A stretch of DNA of 64,000 nt from Bacteroidota bacterium (GTDB lineage: Bacteria > Bacteroidota > Bacteroidia > Flavobacteriales_F > PHOS-HE28). Both the position numbers and the translations under genes were made by a program. Within the stretch, counting starts at the first letter, position 1. Every line of letters begins with the position of its first letter. This document shows positions 8,960 through 17,586 of this stretch, one piece after another. Under the pieces are notes generated by a model, which was not told where the DNA came from, searched no databases, and saw nothing but the letters and a program-made list of their open reading frames with translations. The stretch covers positions 1-64,000 of the forward strand of contig JAFDZE010000009.1 of the NCBI GenBank assembly GCA_018267155.1. Reading direction: 5' to 3'.

Positions 8960-9706
8960 CTATTGGGCCAGGAAGATGTAGGTCATGGTTCCCCGTTGAG
9001 GAGCCGGGGCGGTACTTGACGCGCTGAAATGCGCTTCCTGCGCCGAACGAAGGGCGCTCTCACGCATACAGTCGTCGGCATGGGTGCGTTCCTCATCCAG
9101 TTCCGCGCGCACTACCCGGCCATCGCGGTCCACCGCCACGGCGATCACTACCGCGCCTTGGCCGATGCACAGGTACGCGGGTATATCCAGTTCAGTATCG
9201 GTGCGGCCCGCCAGATCGTACGTAACGGTGGTGAGGCCTTCCACCCGGGCGGGCTCGTTCTTCTTGGGCATGTATCGGGCCGGGTCCCATTTGCTGGGAT
9301 CGAGTTGGGGCATGACCACTTCCTTGCCCTGTGCTTTGCGGGCCGAATCCCGCTTGTGGAACTCAGCAGCCTCGAATTCGCGCAATTCGGATTCGATGTC
9401 GCTGGCCATTCGCTCCTGCGCCTGCGGACCTGGGTACAGGCGCATCTGGGGGCGCACCTCGGCGGTGCTGTTGCTGGATGTGTTCTTCACCTCCACGGGG
9501 GCCGAAAGCGGCGGCTGGAGCATCGGATCGGGCGGAAGCTCCTCCGGTGCGGCCAGTTCCATCACCATATCCTCGTGGGCGGCCGCCTCATTCCCGGGCG
9601 ACAGCTTGCTCAGGGCCATGCCGAAGAGCATGAAGGTGTGCAGCATGAGCGTGCCCACCACGCCGAATTTGTGGCGTTCGAACCAGTCGAGGAAGCGACC
9701 GAACAT
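8960..9706 (-). CDS. TonB-like energy transducer protein
   Basis: A 248-residue protein with one N-terminal membrane helix (FGVVGTLMLHTFMLFGMAL), a Pro-rich periplasmic stretch (EELPPDPMLQPPLSAPVEVK) and a C-terminal TonB-type fold with VIAVAVDRDGRVVRAELDEE and a final GTMTYIFL strand. That layout matches TonB-family proteins of Bacteroidota that couple the proton motive force to outer membrane receptors. No ExbB/ExbD or receptor gene lies nearby. It follows the rRNA methyltransferase by 33 bases on the same strand. Confidence 0.75.
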   Translation of the reverse strand: MFGRFLDWFERHKFGVVGTLMLHTFMLFGMALSKLSPGNEAAAHEDMVMELAAPEELPPDPMLQPPLSAPVEVKNTSSNSTAEVRPQMRLYPGPQAQERMASDIESELREFEAAEFHKRDSARKAQGKEVVMPQLDPSKWDPARYMPKKNEPARVEGLTTVTYDLAGRTDTELDIPAYLCIGQGAVVIAVAVDRDGRVVRAELDEERTHADDCMRESALRSAQEAHFSASSTAPAPQRGTMTYIFLAQ

Positions 9707-9739
9707 GGGGTACTTGTCGCAAAGTAATCCGGTGCAACC

Positions 9740-11092
9740 TCAGCGCATGCGGATGCGCCAGGGTTTCGGCCAACCGTTGTTCCAACGATCGCCGGCCCGG
9801 TACATCCAGCCTATGGGCAGACCTTGGTACCGGACAAGGAGCGTACCATGGCCCGGGTCCGAATGCGCTGGCAGGGACAGGGCCGTTTCGCCGCGGAGGT
9901 AGGCCAGCGCGCGGGGGAGCTCCAGGTCCACCGAGGGAAACGCGGCTGTGTCGAGCTCTTCGTTCAAGGCCAGTGCGGCATGCGGCCTGATGGTTCGACC
10001 TTTTTCTTCGGCCACGGGCAAACCGGAGGCCAGAACCGGTATGGTGCGTTCGATCCGGTCGATCACAACGCACCAACGGCGCGATGACGCATAGTGGATC
10101 CCGTGCAGTTCCTTCGTCGTCAGCAGTTCCGGGTGTTTCAACCAGGATGAGAGAGCAGGAGCCGGCGGATCACATGGCCCCATCCCTGATCCCGACGGCG
10201 TGCGTTCGCCGGGCTTGCGCAACAAGGCGATGAAGAAGCCCTCGCCTTGCACGCGGTGCGGGTAGCAGCGTGATCCGTGATCGGAGGCCAGCACGCCCCA
10301 CGCCTCGGGAACAGCTATGATCATGGGCTCCGCTCCCAAGGCGATAAGCGCCGACACCTGATCCTCGTTCTCAGCCAGTTCCCAAGTGCAGGTGCTGTAC
10401 ATGAGATATCCACCGGCTTTCAGGGCCTTCCATGCGTGGGACAGGATCCCACCTTGTGTACGCGCACAACTGCGGACAAGACCTTCGTTCCATTGTTGCC
10501 GGGCGAAGGGGTCTTTTCGGAACATGCCCTCACCGGAGCACGGAGCATCCACCAGGATCAGATCGAACGTGGCTTCCATCGCCGCGAGATCCTGCGCCCG
10601 TCCTCCGGTGATCATGGTGTTCAGGCGGCCCTGCTTCCACAGGTTCTCCATCAGTGCCGCCTGGCGGCCGGGCATCACTTCGTTGCACACCAGGAGCGAG
10701 CCATCGCTGAGCAGCGAAGCGAGATGGGTGGATTTTCCGCCCGGTGCGGCACAGAGGTCCAGCGCCAGGATGTTCTCGTTGTTCAGACCGGTGCGGAGCC
10801 AGGCCTGTTCGAGCAGCATGCTCGATGCTTCCTGAACATAGTACGCACCGGCGTGCAGAAGGGGGTCCAGCGTGAAGGAGGGGCGCTCGGAGAGGTAAAG
10901 GCCCGTGTCGCACCACGGAATAGCCGTCCCCTCGGGGCCACCGAATTTGCGCGGATTCTTCCGGATGCTTATCGGACTTGTTTTGCGAAGTGCATCCTCC
11001 AAGGCGTTCCGATCCTCGGGCGAAAGGAAGGTGAGCGTGTGCGGAACGAAGGGCGGGACGTCCGCTCCGCTCCGGTTGCTCCGCCTCGTCAC
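9740..11092 (-). CDS. RsmF/RsmB-type rRNA m5C methyltransferase
   Basis: A 450-residue SAM-dependent cytosine-5 RNA methyltransferase of the NOL1/NOP2/Sun family. Visible motifs are the SAM-binding LDLCAAPGGKSTHLASLL, motif IV DAPCSGEGMFRKDP with its release Cys, and motif VI YSTCTWELAENEDQ with the catalytic Cys. The C-terminal 150 residues match the extra RsmF-like domain that contacts RNA. The likely substrate is 16S rRNA. It starts 11 bases after purA and is probably in the same transcript. Confidence 0.88.
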   Translation of the reverse strand: MTRRSNRSGADVPPFVPHTLTFLSPEDRNALEDALRKTSPISIRKNPRKFGGPEGTAIPWCDTGLYLSERPSFTLDPLLHAGAYYVQEASSMLLEQAWLRTGLNNENILALDLCAAPGGKSTHLASLLSDGSLLVCNEVMPGRQAALMENLWKQGRLNTMITGGRAQDLAAMEATFDLILVDAPCSGEGMFRKDPFARQQWNEGLVRSCARTQGGILSHAWKALKAGGYLMYSTCTWELAENEDQVSALIALGAEPMIIAVPEAWGVLASDHGSRCYPHRVQGEGFFIALLRKPGERTPSGSGMGPCDPPAPALSSWLKHPELLTTKELHGIHYASSRRWCVVIDRIERTIPVLASGLPVAEEKGRTIRPHAALALNEELDTAAFPSVDLELPRALAYLRGETALSLPAHSDPGHGTLLVRYQGLPIGWMYRAGDRWNNGWPKPWRIRMR

Positions 11093-11103
11093 GGGGTGTC
11101 CGG

Positions 11104-12375
11104 TCAGTGCGCGGCTCCTACGCCTTCGCGAAGAAGCGTCTGCGCGCGATCAGGTCCGGTGCTCACGATGCGAACAGGAACACCCACCGCCCGCTCGATG
11201 TGCTCCACATAGGCATTGAGGGCAGGGGGAAGTTCGCTGCTGATGTCCCCCCAGCCGGGCATGGTCTCGTAAACGGGCTCCACGCCGGTGCTCAGGTCGT
11301 ACGGGACCCGGTCCGTTACGATACCGTTCACGCGGTAGCTGTTGCACAGCTTCACCCGGTCCATGCCGCACAGTACGTCGGCTTTCATCATGGCCAGTTC
11401 GGTCACCCCGTTGATCATCACGGCGTAGCGCAGGGCGGGCAGGTCCAGCCAACCGCAACGGCGCGGCCGGCCGGTGGTACTGCCGAATTCGCGGCCGGCC
11501 TGGCGGATGTGCTCGCCGGTGGCATCCATGAGTTCGGTGGGGAAGGGGCCGCTGCCCACGCGGGTACTGTATGCTTTGAAGATGCCGATGACCTTGCCGA
11601 TGCTGCCCGGCCCGATGCCCAGGCCCGTACATGCCCCTGCGCTGATCGTGCTGCTGCTGGTGACGAAAGGATAGGTGCCGAAATCGATATCGAGCAACGT
11701 GCCCTGGGCCCCTTCGGCCAGTACTCTGTCCCCGGCCCGCAGGCGTTCATCGAGCCAATGTTCACTGTCCACGATCCGGAGATCACGCAAGCGCGATGCG
11801 GCGTCCTGCCACTCCTTTTCGGCCTCCTTCCATGCGATGGTGGTGCTGTACAGGCTGAGCAGATGCTCGTGTTTCTTCACCAGCGCCGCATAGCGGTTAT
11901 CGCGATCGGAACGTTCCAGATCACCCACGCGGAAACCATTGCGGCCGGTCTTGTCCATGTACGTCGGTCCGATGCCCTTGAGCGTACTTCCGATCTTCTC
12001 GTTCCCTTTCGAGGCCTCACTCGCCGCGTCCAGTGCGCGGTGGGTGGGAAGGATCATGTGGGCACGGCGGCTGATGAGCAGGCGTGTCGTCACATCCACA
12101 CCCGCTGCCTTCAACGCGTCGATCTCGCGCATCAGGATCACCGGGTCGATGACCACACCATTGCCTACCAGGTTCCAGGTGCCCGGACGGAACACCCCGC
12201 TCGGGATGGTGTGCAGCACGTGCTTCTTCCCATTGAAGATGAGGGTGTGACCCGCGTTGGGTCCCCCTTGGAAACGCGCGATCACCTGGTATCCAGGTGC
12301 GATCACGTCAACAACCTTGCCTTTGCCCTCGTCGCCCCATTGGGCACCGAGCAGCACGTCCACGCGGTTCGCCAT
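11104..12375 (-). CDS. purA: Adenylosuccinate synthase
   Basis: A 423-residue PurA, the usual length. It joins IMP and aspartate using GTP to make adenylosuccinate, the first committed step to AMP. Motifs: the N-terminal LGAQWGDEGKGKVVD loop with the catalytic Asp, GGPNAGHT with the catalytic His, and the IMP-binding GIGPTYMDKTGRNG region. No gaps or damage are seen. The gene starts 4 bases after the STAS gene stop, so a Fur-STAS-purA transcript is likely. Confidence 0.97.
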   Translation of the reverse strand: MANRVDVLLGAQWGDEGKGKVVDVIAPGYQVIARFQGGPNAGHTLIFNGKKHVLHTIPSGVFRPGTWNLVGNGVVIDPVILMREIDALKAAGVDVTTRLLISRRAHMILPTHRALDAASEASKGNEKIGSTLKGIGPTYMDKTGRNGFRVGDLERSDRDNRYAALVKKHEHLLSLYSTTIAWKEAEKEWQDAASRLRDLRIVDSEHWLDERLRAGDRVLAEGAQGTLLDIDFGTYPFVTSSSTISAGACTGLGIGPGSIGKVIGIFKAYSTRVGSGPFPTELMDATGEHIRQAGREFGSTTGRPRRCGWLDLPALRYAVMINGVTELAMMKADVLCGMDRVKLCNSYRVNGIVTDRVPYDLSTGVEPVYETMPGWGDISSELPPALNAYVEHIERAVGVPVRIVSTGPDRAQTLLREGVGAAH

Positions 12376-12379
12376 AATG

Positions 12380-12751
12380 CTACTTGGGCAGGGATCCCAA
12401 TGCCTCTTCCACGGTATCCTTGATCGTGAACACCGTATCGAGTTTGGTAACGGTGAAGAGTTGTTTCACGCCCGTACTCATGCCGCTGATCAGCGTTTCG
12501 CCTCCGCCTTTGCGCGTGCGGCTGAGCACGCTGATCAGGATGTTGAGCCCTGTGCTGTTCATGTACTGCAACTGGCTCATGTCCAGTATGACGTTCGCAC
12601 CGGTACCACTGCCGAGTTCCTGCTCAAGCACCTCGATCATGTGGTCAGCCTCTTTCTGGTCCATCAGGCGGCCGGTCATGTGGAAGATCTTGTTGCGGCC
12701 ATGCTGGCTCACGGAGAGGCCGAAGGGAGGACGTTCGGTGATCGTGCTCAT
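12380..12751 (-). CDS. STAS domain protein, anti-anti-sigma-like
   Basis: A 123-residue single STAS domain. The core ANVILDMSQLQYMNSTGLNI carries the conserved Asp-x-Ser near the phosphorylatable Ser-Thr position (MNSTGL), typical of SpoIIAA/RsbV-type switch proteins. The ATG at 12751 overlaps the upstream fur stop codon by 4 bases (ATGA), supporting this start and translational coupling. A partner kinase/anti-sigma factor is not in the window. Cytosolic signalling role inferred. Confidence 0.88.
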   Translation of the reverse strand: MSTITERPPFGLSVSQHGRNKIFHMTGRLMDQKEADHMIEVLEQELGSGTGANVILDMSQLQYMNSTGLNILISVLSRTRKGGGETLISGMSTGVKQLFTVTKLDTVFTIKDTVEEALGSLPK

Positions 12752-13239
12752 GGTTGTACCGCCGCTCGTGCGGCCTTGGTTCGTTCGTTGCTTTTTTTCT
12801 GGCAATCGGCGCAGATGCCGTGGATGTGCAGCGCGTGGTGGCTCACCCGGAAGCCCAGCACCTCCGAAACGGTGTTCCGGACGTTCTGGATCCGGGGGTC
12901 GCAGAACTCCTGCACCTTGCCACAACCGTCGCAGATCACGTGGTCGTGCTGGCCCCGGATCTGCGCTTTTTCGAATTGGGCCTGCGTGGTGCCGAACTGA
13001 TGCTTGCGCACCAATCGTGCATCAAGCAGCAGGTCCATGGTGTTGTACAACGTGGCCCTGCTCACCTGGCATTTGGTCTGCTGCATCCGGCCATACAACA
13101 GTTCGATGTCGAAATGGCCATCCACCGCGTAGATCTCGCGCAGGATGGCGAAACGTTCGGGCGTTTTGCGGTGCCCACCGTGCTCCAGGTATTCGCTGAA
13201 GAGGCGATGCACGTTCTGCTGGATGTCCGCCGGCGCCAT
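12748..13239 (-). CDS. Fur family transcriptional regulator
   Basis: A 163-residue Fur-family regulator. The winged-helix part includes HRKTPERFAILREIYAVDGH and VSRATLYNTMDLLLDA. The C-terminal half has a HDHVICDGCGKV segment and two Cys-x-x-Cys pairs (CDGC, CADC) that usually bind structural zinc. Whether it senses iron, zinc or peroxide cannot be told by eye. The ATG at 13239 fits the family length; a longer in-frame extension reaches into the divergent promoter region. It leads the operon into STAS and purA. Confidence 0.9.
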   Translation of the reverse strand: MAPADIQQNVHRLFSEYLEHGGHRKTPERFAILREIYAVDGHFDIELLYGRMQQTKCQVSRATLYNTMDLLLDARLVRKHQFGTTQAQFEKAQIRGQHDHVICDGCGKVQEFCDPRIQNVRNTVSEVLGFRVSHHALHIHGICADCQKKSNERTKAARAAVQP

Positions 13240-13452
13240 ATCGTGCGCGAAGGTAGCTGGTCCGGTGCCTTTGGCCGAAGGCGCGTGTGCGGGCTTTTGA
13301 ACGCACCCGATGTGATCGGCCGCGGGGGGGCTGATCCGTTCGTGCAGCGTGGATCCAATAACGGGACCACTCCTTGACTTTGTGTCCATGTGACTCCACA
13401 ACTCGATGTACCCTGCCCAGGAGAGCGGTGGTGCTGTTTTCTTTGTGCGTGC

Positions 13453-14703
13453 GTGGCGGATGGTCAACGGATCGTGGTGGTGGGCGGGGGTGCCGCCGGT
13501 TTCATGGCGGCCATCGCGGCCCGATCGTTCCGGCCGGACGCCTCGGTGGTGCTGTACGAGCGATCCGAGAAATGGCTGGCCAAGGTGCGCATCAGCGGTG
13601 GGGGGCGTTGCAACGTGACGCACGACCGCAGCGACCCGAAGCAACTGGCGCGCAACTATCCACGCGGTGAGGCCTTTCTTCGGAAGGTGTTCAAAGCCTG
13701 GGGCCAGCCCGAAACGGTGAAATGGTTCGCAGCGCAAGGCCTTGGACTCAAGGCGGAGAAGGACGGACGCATGTTCCCCCTCTCGGATGATTCGGCTTCG
13801 GTGATCGCCGTGCTTTGGAACGCTGCCGAACGGGCGGGGGTGGAGCTCCGCGCGCGGAACGGTATCTCGTCATTGCGGTTCCGTGAGGATCGGTGGCACC
13901 TCACAAGTGCGGCGGGCCCGCTAGAGGCTGACCGGGTGGTGCTGGCCACGGGCGGTTCGCCCAAGATCGAAGGACTGGCCTGGATCGCGGCACTCGGGCA
14001 TGCGATCGTGCCACCTGTTCCCTCCCTCTTCACCTTCGATCTGGTGGATGATCCTGTTCGTCAGCTGATGGGTGTGGTGGCCCCCGAAGTGCGGCTGCGG
14101 CTCGAAGGTTCCGGTCTGGAAAGCACGGGTCCGCTCCTGATCACCCATTGGGGCTTCAGCGGCCCGGCCGTGCTGCGCTTGAGTGCGTTCGGTGCGCGCA
14201 TCCTGCATGATCTGGACTATCGCTTCACCGTTCAGGTGAACTGGCTGGGCGTTGATGGCGGTCCTCATCGCTTCCGTGAGGTACTGAGGACCGTGAGCAC
14301 CACCCATCCGCACAGGCACCTGGCCAACATCGAAGGTATTGAACTACCGAAACGTTTGTGGGAATACCTGCTTGGGCGGGCAGGCATCGCATTGGACAAG
14401 CCTGTTGGCGAACTCGGTCGGAAGGACACGGAACGCCTGCTCGATGTGCTCGTGAACGACCGCTACCGTGCAAACGGTAAGACCACCTTCAAGGAAGAGT
14501 TCGTAACGGCGGGTGGCGTCTCGTTGGACCAGGTGGATCCGCTCACGATGGAGAGCCGGATCCTACCGGGCCTGCACTTTGCTGGAGAACTGCTGGATAT
14601 CGACGGCATCACTGGAGGGTTCAACTTCCAAGCGGCATGGAGCACAGGCTGGCTGGCCGGTAAAGCCGCAGCAGCGCTATCGGACCCACGGTCGGGTCGC
14701 TGA
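13453..14703 (+). CDS. BaiN/HI0933-like FAD-dependent oxidoreductase
   Basis: A flavoprotein of about 416 residues in the HI0933/YhiN (BaiN-like) family. It begins with the Rossmann dinucleotide fold RIVVVGGGAAGFMAA, followed by the family signature RISGGGRCNVTH and a C-terminal FAD-contact GGFNFQAAWSTGW. The GTG at 13453 places the Rossmann fold right at the N-terminus; a GTG at 13390 would add 21 Cys-rich unlikely residues. It is divergent from fur. The substrate is unknown for most members of this family. Confidence 0.88.
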   Translation: MADGQRIVVVGGGAAGFMAAIAARSFRPDASVVLYERSEKWLAKVRISGGGRCNVTHDRSDPKQLARNYPRGEAFLRKVFKAWGQPETVKWFAAQGLGLKAEKDGRMFPLSDDSASVIAVLWNAAERAGVELRARNGISSLRFREDRWHLTSAAGPLEADRVVLATGGSPKIEGLAWIAALGHAIVPPVPSLFTFDLVDDPVRQLMGVVAPEVRLRLEGSGLESTGPLLITHWGFSGPAVLRLSAFGARILHDLDYRFTVQVNWLGVDGGPHRFREVLRTVSTTHPHRHLANIEGIELPKRLWEYLLGRAGIALDKPVGELGRKDTERLLDVLVNDRYRANGKTTFKEEFVTAGGVSLDQVDPLTMESRILPGLHFAGELLDIDGITGGFNFQAAWSTGWLAGKAAAALSDPRSGR

Positions 14704-14852
14704 CCTGTTCCGAGTATAAAGCCCCTGCTGCCGCTGGTCTCCGCTCATGTGCGACCCGCACACCCGATCCGGGATCCACAAAGCGGCATGTGGCCCGGGT
14801 CTTGTTCAGCCGCAGATCGACCTTGATCGGCGGGTGCTCAACGAAAATGATC

Positions 14853-14891
14853 GGCCGGGAATGGCAGGATATCCTCCCGTCATTCCCGGCC
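14853..14891. terminator. Long hairpin, probable terminator
   Basis: Perfect 11-base arms GGCCGGGAATG / CATTCCCGGCC around a 17-base loop that itself holds the palindrome AGGATATCCT. It lies between two convergent genes, 14 bases beyond the lipoprotein stop. There is no clear T-tract, so it may act as a barrier hairpin instead. Confidence 0.55.
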
Positions 14892-14904
14892 GATGGGTCC
14901 GCCG

Positions 14905-15474
14905 TTATTTCTTCGGTGGTGCTGCCGCGCCGGGTCCCATGCCCAGCTGGTCCATCATCTTCATGTCCTCCATGTAGCCCCAGTGCTCCACCACCTTGCC
15001 GTTCTCGAAGCGCATCACATCCACGCCGTACACGTCGATGGGCTTGTTGGTGGCGGGCATGCCTTCGCCCATTGGACCCGTGTTCACCCCTTTCCACCGG
15101 TAATGCGCGATCACCCGGTCGCCATCGGCCATCATCCTCATGTCCTCGACCTTGTTGTTCGTGAATGTCGCATTGGACATCGCGAGCATGTCCTTCATCT
15201 GCTGGATGCCCGTGGAGGTGATCCCCGGGATGGGGTTGTGCGAGATGAAATTCTCCGCAATGATCTCCTCGAGGCCGTCACTCTTGCCGGAGAGCCAGAT
15301 GTCATAGAATCGTTGTGCGGTCTGTTTCATCTGGTCCAGTGACGCCTGCTTGGCACTGTCGGCGGACATCATGGCCTTGTGTTCGGCCATCATTTTGTCG
15401 TGTTCCGGGTTGGATCCGGAGCACGACCACAGGATCGCTGCCAAGGGCAGCACGAAAAGAAGGGTGTTCTTCAT
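14905..15474 (-). CDS. SnoaL-like/ester cyclase fold lipoprotein
   Basis: A 189-residue lipoprotein. The signal peptide ends in a lipobox (LAAILWSCSGS), so it is probably lipid-anchored in the envelope. The body is a SnoaL/NTF2-like cup: AQRFYDIWLSGKSDGLEEII, then NFISHNPIPG, DRVIAHYRWKG and VYGVDVMRFENGKVVEHWGY. Proteins with this fold include small cyclases and many with no known activity. The C-terminus is Met/Gly/Ala-rich. It converges on the BaiN-like gene across a hairpin. Confidence 0.83.
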   Translation of the reverse strand: MKNTLLFVLPLAAILWSCSGSNPEHDKMMAEHKAMMSADSAKQASLDQMKQTAQRFYDIWLSGKSDGLEEIIAENFISHNPIPGITSTGIQQMKDMLAMSNATFTNNKVEDMRMMADGDRVIAHYRWKGVNTGPMGEGMPATNKPIDVYGVDVMRFENGKVVEHWGYMEDMKMMDQLGMGPGAAAPPKK

Positions 15475-15636
15475 GGGGTTGAAGTTTGGATCCGAAAAGT
15501 AGCCGTCGGTACAATATCACCGCGAGGACCGGTTCGGATCGGACAAGCGACCGGTCAGCGAGTAACGCGGAGAGAACTTGTGCTACCTGGTCGGTGCCGC
15601 AGCATTCCGGACGAGCAGGGCACAACGGTGTCCATT

Positions 15637-15644
15637 TACCTTCG
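15637..15644 (+). promoter_or_regulatory. Bacteroidota -7 box upstream of ffh
   Basis: TACCTTCG, 17 bases before the ffh ATG, matches the Bacteroidota -7 pattern TAnnTTTG with one change. No clear -33 TTTG is seen. The same octamer sits before pyrD at 20217. Confidence 0.45.
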
Positions 15645-15661
15645 CGCCTCATTTCCCACCG

Positions 15662-17002
15662 ATGTTCGAGAACCTCAACGAGAAACTGGAACGCGCCTTC
15701 AAGGTGCTCAAGGGCCAGGGCCAGATCACGGAGATCAACGTGGCCGAGACCACCAAGGAGATCCGCCGTGCCCTGCTGGATGCGGACGTGAACTACAAAA
15801 CGGCCAAGGACTTCACCGACCGGGTGAAGGCCAAGGCGCTCGGGCAGAACGTACTCACCGCGATCAGCCCGGGGCAGCTGCTCACCAAGATCACGCACGA
15901 CGAACTGGCCGAGCTGATGGGTGGGCAGAGCGCGGGCATGAACATGAGCGGGAACCCCACGGTGGTGCTCATGAGCGGACTGCAGGGCTCCGGTAAGACG
16001 ACCTTCTCCGGCAAGCTGGCCAACTACATCCGCAAGAAGGGCAAGCGCCCGTTGCTGGTGGCCTGCGACGTGTACCGCCCGGCGGCCATCGACCAGTTGG
16101 AGACCCTGGGCAAGCAGTTGAATATCCCCGTCTTCAGCGAGCGCGAGAACAAGAACCCGGTGAGCATCGCGCAGAACGCGATCGCGCACGCGAAGCAGCA
16201 CGGCTTCACGGCCGTGATCGTGGACACCGCCGGCCGCTTGGCGATCGATGAGCAGATGATGCAGGAGATCGCCAACGTGAAGAAGGCGATCAGCCCCCAG
16301 GAGACGCTCTTCGTGGTGGACGCCATGACCGGCCAGGACGCCGTGAACACGGCGAAGGCCTTCAACGAGCGCCTGAACATCGATGGCGTGGTGCTCACCA
16401 AGCTCGACGGTGATGCGCGTGGCGGTGCGGCGCTTTCGATCCGCAGCGTGGTGGACAAGCCGATCAAGTTCATCGGCACCGGCGAGAAAATGGAGGCGCT
16501 GGACGAGTTCCACCCGGACCGCATGGCGGGGCGCATCCTCGGCATGGGCGATGTGGTCTCGCTGGTGGAGCGCGCGCAGGAGCAGTTCGACGAGAAGGCC
16601 GCACGCGAGCTGAACAAGAAGATCGCGAAGGACCAGTTCGGCTTCGACGATTTCCTGGAGCAGATCGGGCAGATCAAGAAAATGGGGAACATGAAGGACC
16701 TCATGGGCATGATCCCCGGCGTGGGCAAGGCCATCAAGAACATCGACATACCCGATGACGCCTTCAAGGGTATCGAGGCGATCATCCAGAGCATGACACC
16801 CGTGGAGCGCAAGAACCCCTCGGTCATCAACGGCAGCCGCCGCACACGCCTCGCGAAGGGCAGTGGTCGCGGCATCGAGGAGGTGAACAAACTGATGAAG
16901 CAGTTCGAGGAGATGCGGAAGATGATGCGGATGATGGGGGACAAGACCAAGATGCAGAACATGATGCGGCAGATGCAGCAGATGCAAGGGATGAGGAGGT
17001 GA
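15662..17002 (+). CDS. ffh: Signal recognition particle protein Ffh/SRP54
   Basis: A 446-residue SRP GTPase that binds signal peptides and 4.5S RNA and delivers ribosomes to the membrane. N domain at residues 1-90; G domain with GLQGSGKTTFSGKLA, DTAGRL and TKLDGDARGG; M domain with the SRRTRLAKGSG RNA-binding element and a Met-rich tail. The ATG at 15662 gives the standard MFENLNEKLERAF start. The last 123 coding bases before the final Arg-Arg-stop are repeated exactly at 17587-17709, on the far side of a toxin-antitoxin pair. The gene appears intact. Confidence 0.97.
   Translation: MFENLNEKLERAFKVLKGQGQITEINVAETTKEIRRALLDADVNYKTAKDFTDRVKAKALGQNVLTAISPGQLLTKITHDELAELMGGQSAGMNMSGNPTVVLMSGLQGSGKTTFSGKLANYIRKKGKRPLLVACDVYRPAAIDQLETLGKQLNIPVFSERENKNPVSIAQNAIAHAKQHGFTAVIVDTAGRLAIDEQMMQEIANVKKAISPQETLFVVDAMTGQDAVNTAKAFNERLNIDGVVLTKLDGDARGGAALSIRSVVDKPIKFIGTGEKMEALDEFHPDRMAGRILGMGDVVSLVERAQEQFDEKAARELNKKIAKDQFGFDDFLEQIGQIKKMGNMKDLMGMIPGVGKAIKNIDIPDDAFKGIEAIIQSMTPVERKNPSVINGSRRTRLAKGSGRGIEEVNKLMKQFEEMRKMMRMMGDKTKMQNMMRQMQQMQGMRR
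16871..16993 (+). repeat. 123-base direct repeat, copy 1 (ffh 3' end)
   Basis: These bases, coding ffh from Gly-Ile-Glu-Glu to the Met before the final Arg-Arg, are identical to 17587-17709 over all 123 positions by direct reading. Identity stops at both ends abruptly. After copy 1 the gene finishes AGGAGGTGA; after copy 2 the sequence reads CGTCGGTAG. Both spell Arg-Arg-stop. Confidence 0.95.
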
Positions 17003-17034
17003 TTCGCCATAGCTTTGTTCATCAGCAACGCCCA

Positions 17035-17265
17035 ATGACCGCCATACAATTGAAGGATCACTTGATCGAGCTCATCCAGAAGGAAGGGGACCTCAACCTG
17101 CTGAAGTTGCTGAACAAACTGCTGGACCGATCCACCAGCGAGAGCGCTTTTCGGGTGATGCTGGCCGAAGGAGCCGATCGCTCCGAAGCGGATATCAAGG
17201 CGGGAGCGGTACTTTCCCTTGAGCAGGCCAAGGCCGAGGCGAAAGCGGCACTTCGGAAGAAGTAG
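17035..17265 (+). CDS. Putative antitoxin of RelE/ParE pair
   Basis: A 76-residue acidic/Ala-Lys-rich protein beginning MTAIQLKDHLIELIQKEGDL. It lies 5 bases before a RelE/ParE-type toxin gene, the normal antitoxin-first order. The C-terminal part (AGAVLSLEQAKAEAKAALRK) is helical, as expected for the toxin-wrapping tail. The ATG at 17035 is preferred over the GTG at 16999, which overlaps the ffh stop. No exact antitoxin family is recognised. It begins 32 bases after ffh. Confidence 0.75.
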   Translation: MTAIQLKDHLIELIQKEGDLNLLKLLNKLLDRSTSESAFRVMLAEGADRSEADIKAGAVLSLEQAKAEAKAALRKK

Positions 17266-17270
17266 CAACA

Positions 17271-17570
17271 GTGGAACTGAAGTTCACCCAATACGCCATC
17301 GCGCACTTGGTGGAGACCGTGGAACTGACCTTTAGTGGGGCGACTATGAAGAAACGCGAAGAGGTGATGGACAGGGTGCTGGAAGCGACGCGGCGACTGC
17401 TCGAATGGCCGAACGCAGGACAAGTGGAGACATGGATGGAAGGGCGCGAGCATATATACCGCCGTCTTGTGGTCGGCAATTTCAAAGTGATCTACCGGGT
17501 GGATGGCGAGACGATCTACATCACTGACATCTTTGACGCCCGACAGAACCCTGGAAGGATGAAGGGATGA
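17271..17570 (+). CDS. RelE/ParE family toxin
   Basis: A 99-residue toxin of the RelE/ParE superfamily. Family marks: a WPNAGQVETW segment, REHIYRRLVVGNFKVIYRVD (the central beta-sheet) and the C-terminal FDARQNPGRMKG typical of ParE-like members. RelE homologues cut mRNA on ribosomes, ParE homologues poison gyrase; which applies here cannot be read. It starts at GTG 17271, 5 bases after the antitoxin. The pair lies between the two copies of the ffh 3' end. Confidence 0.85.
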   Translation: MELKFTQYAIAHLVETVELTFSGATMKKREEVMDRVLEATRRLLEWPNAGQVETWMEGREHIYRRLVVGNFKVIYRVDGETIYITDIFDARQNPGRMKG

Positions 17571-17586
17571 TCTCCTCTCGAGCAGA

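Noticed and set aside
15302-17035. A 577-codon minus-strand open frame opposite ffh
   Set aside because: It is antisense to an intact ffh, His/Leu-rich and without any domain. Long antisense frames are expected from the GC-rich third codon positions here.
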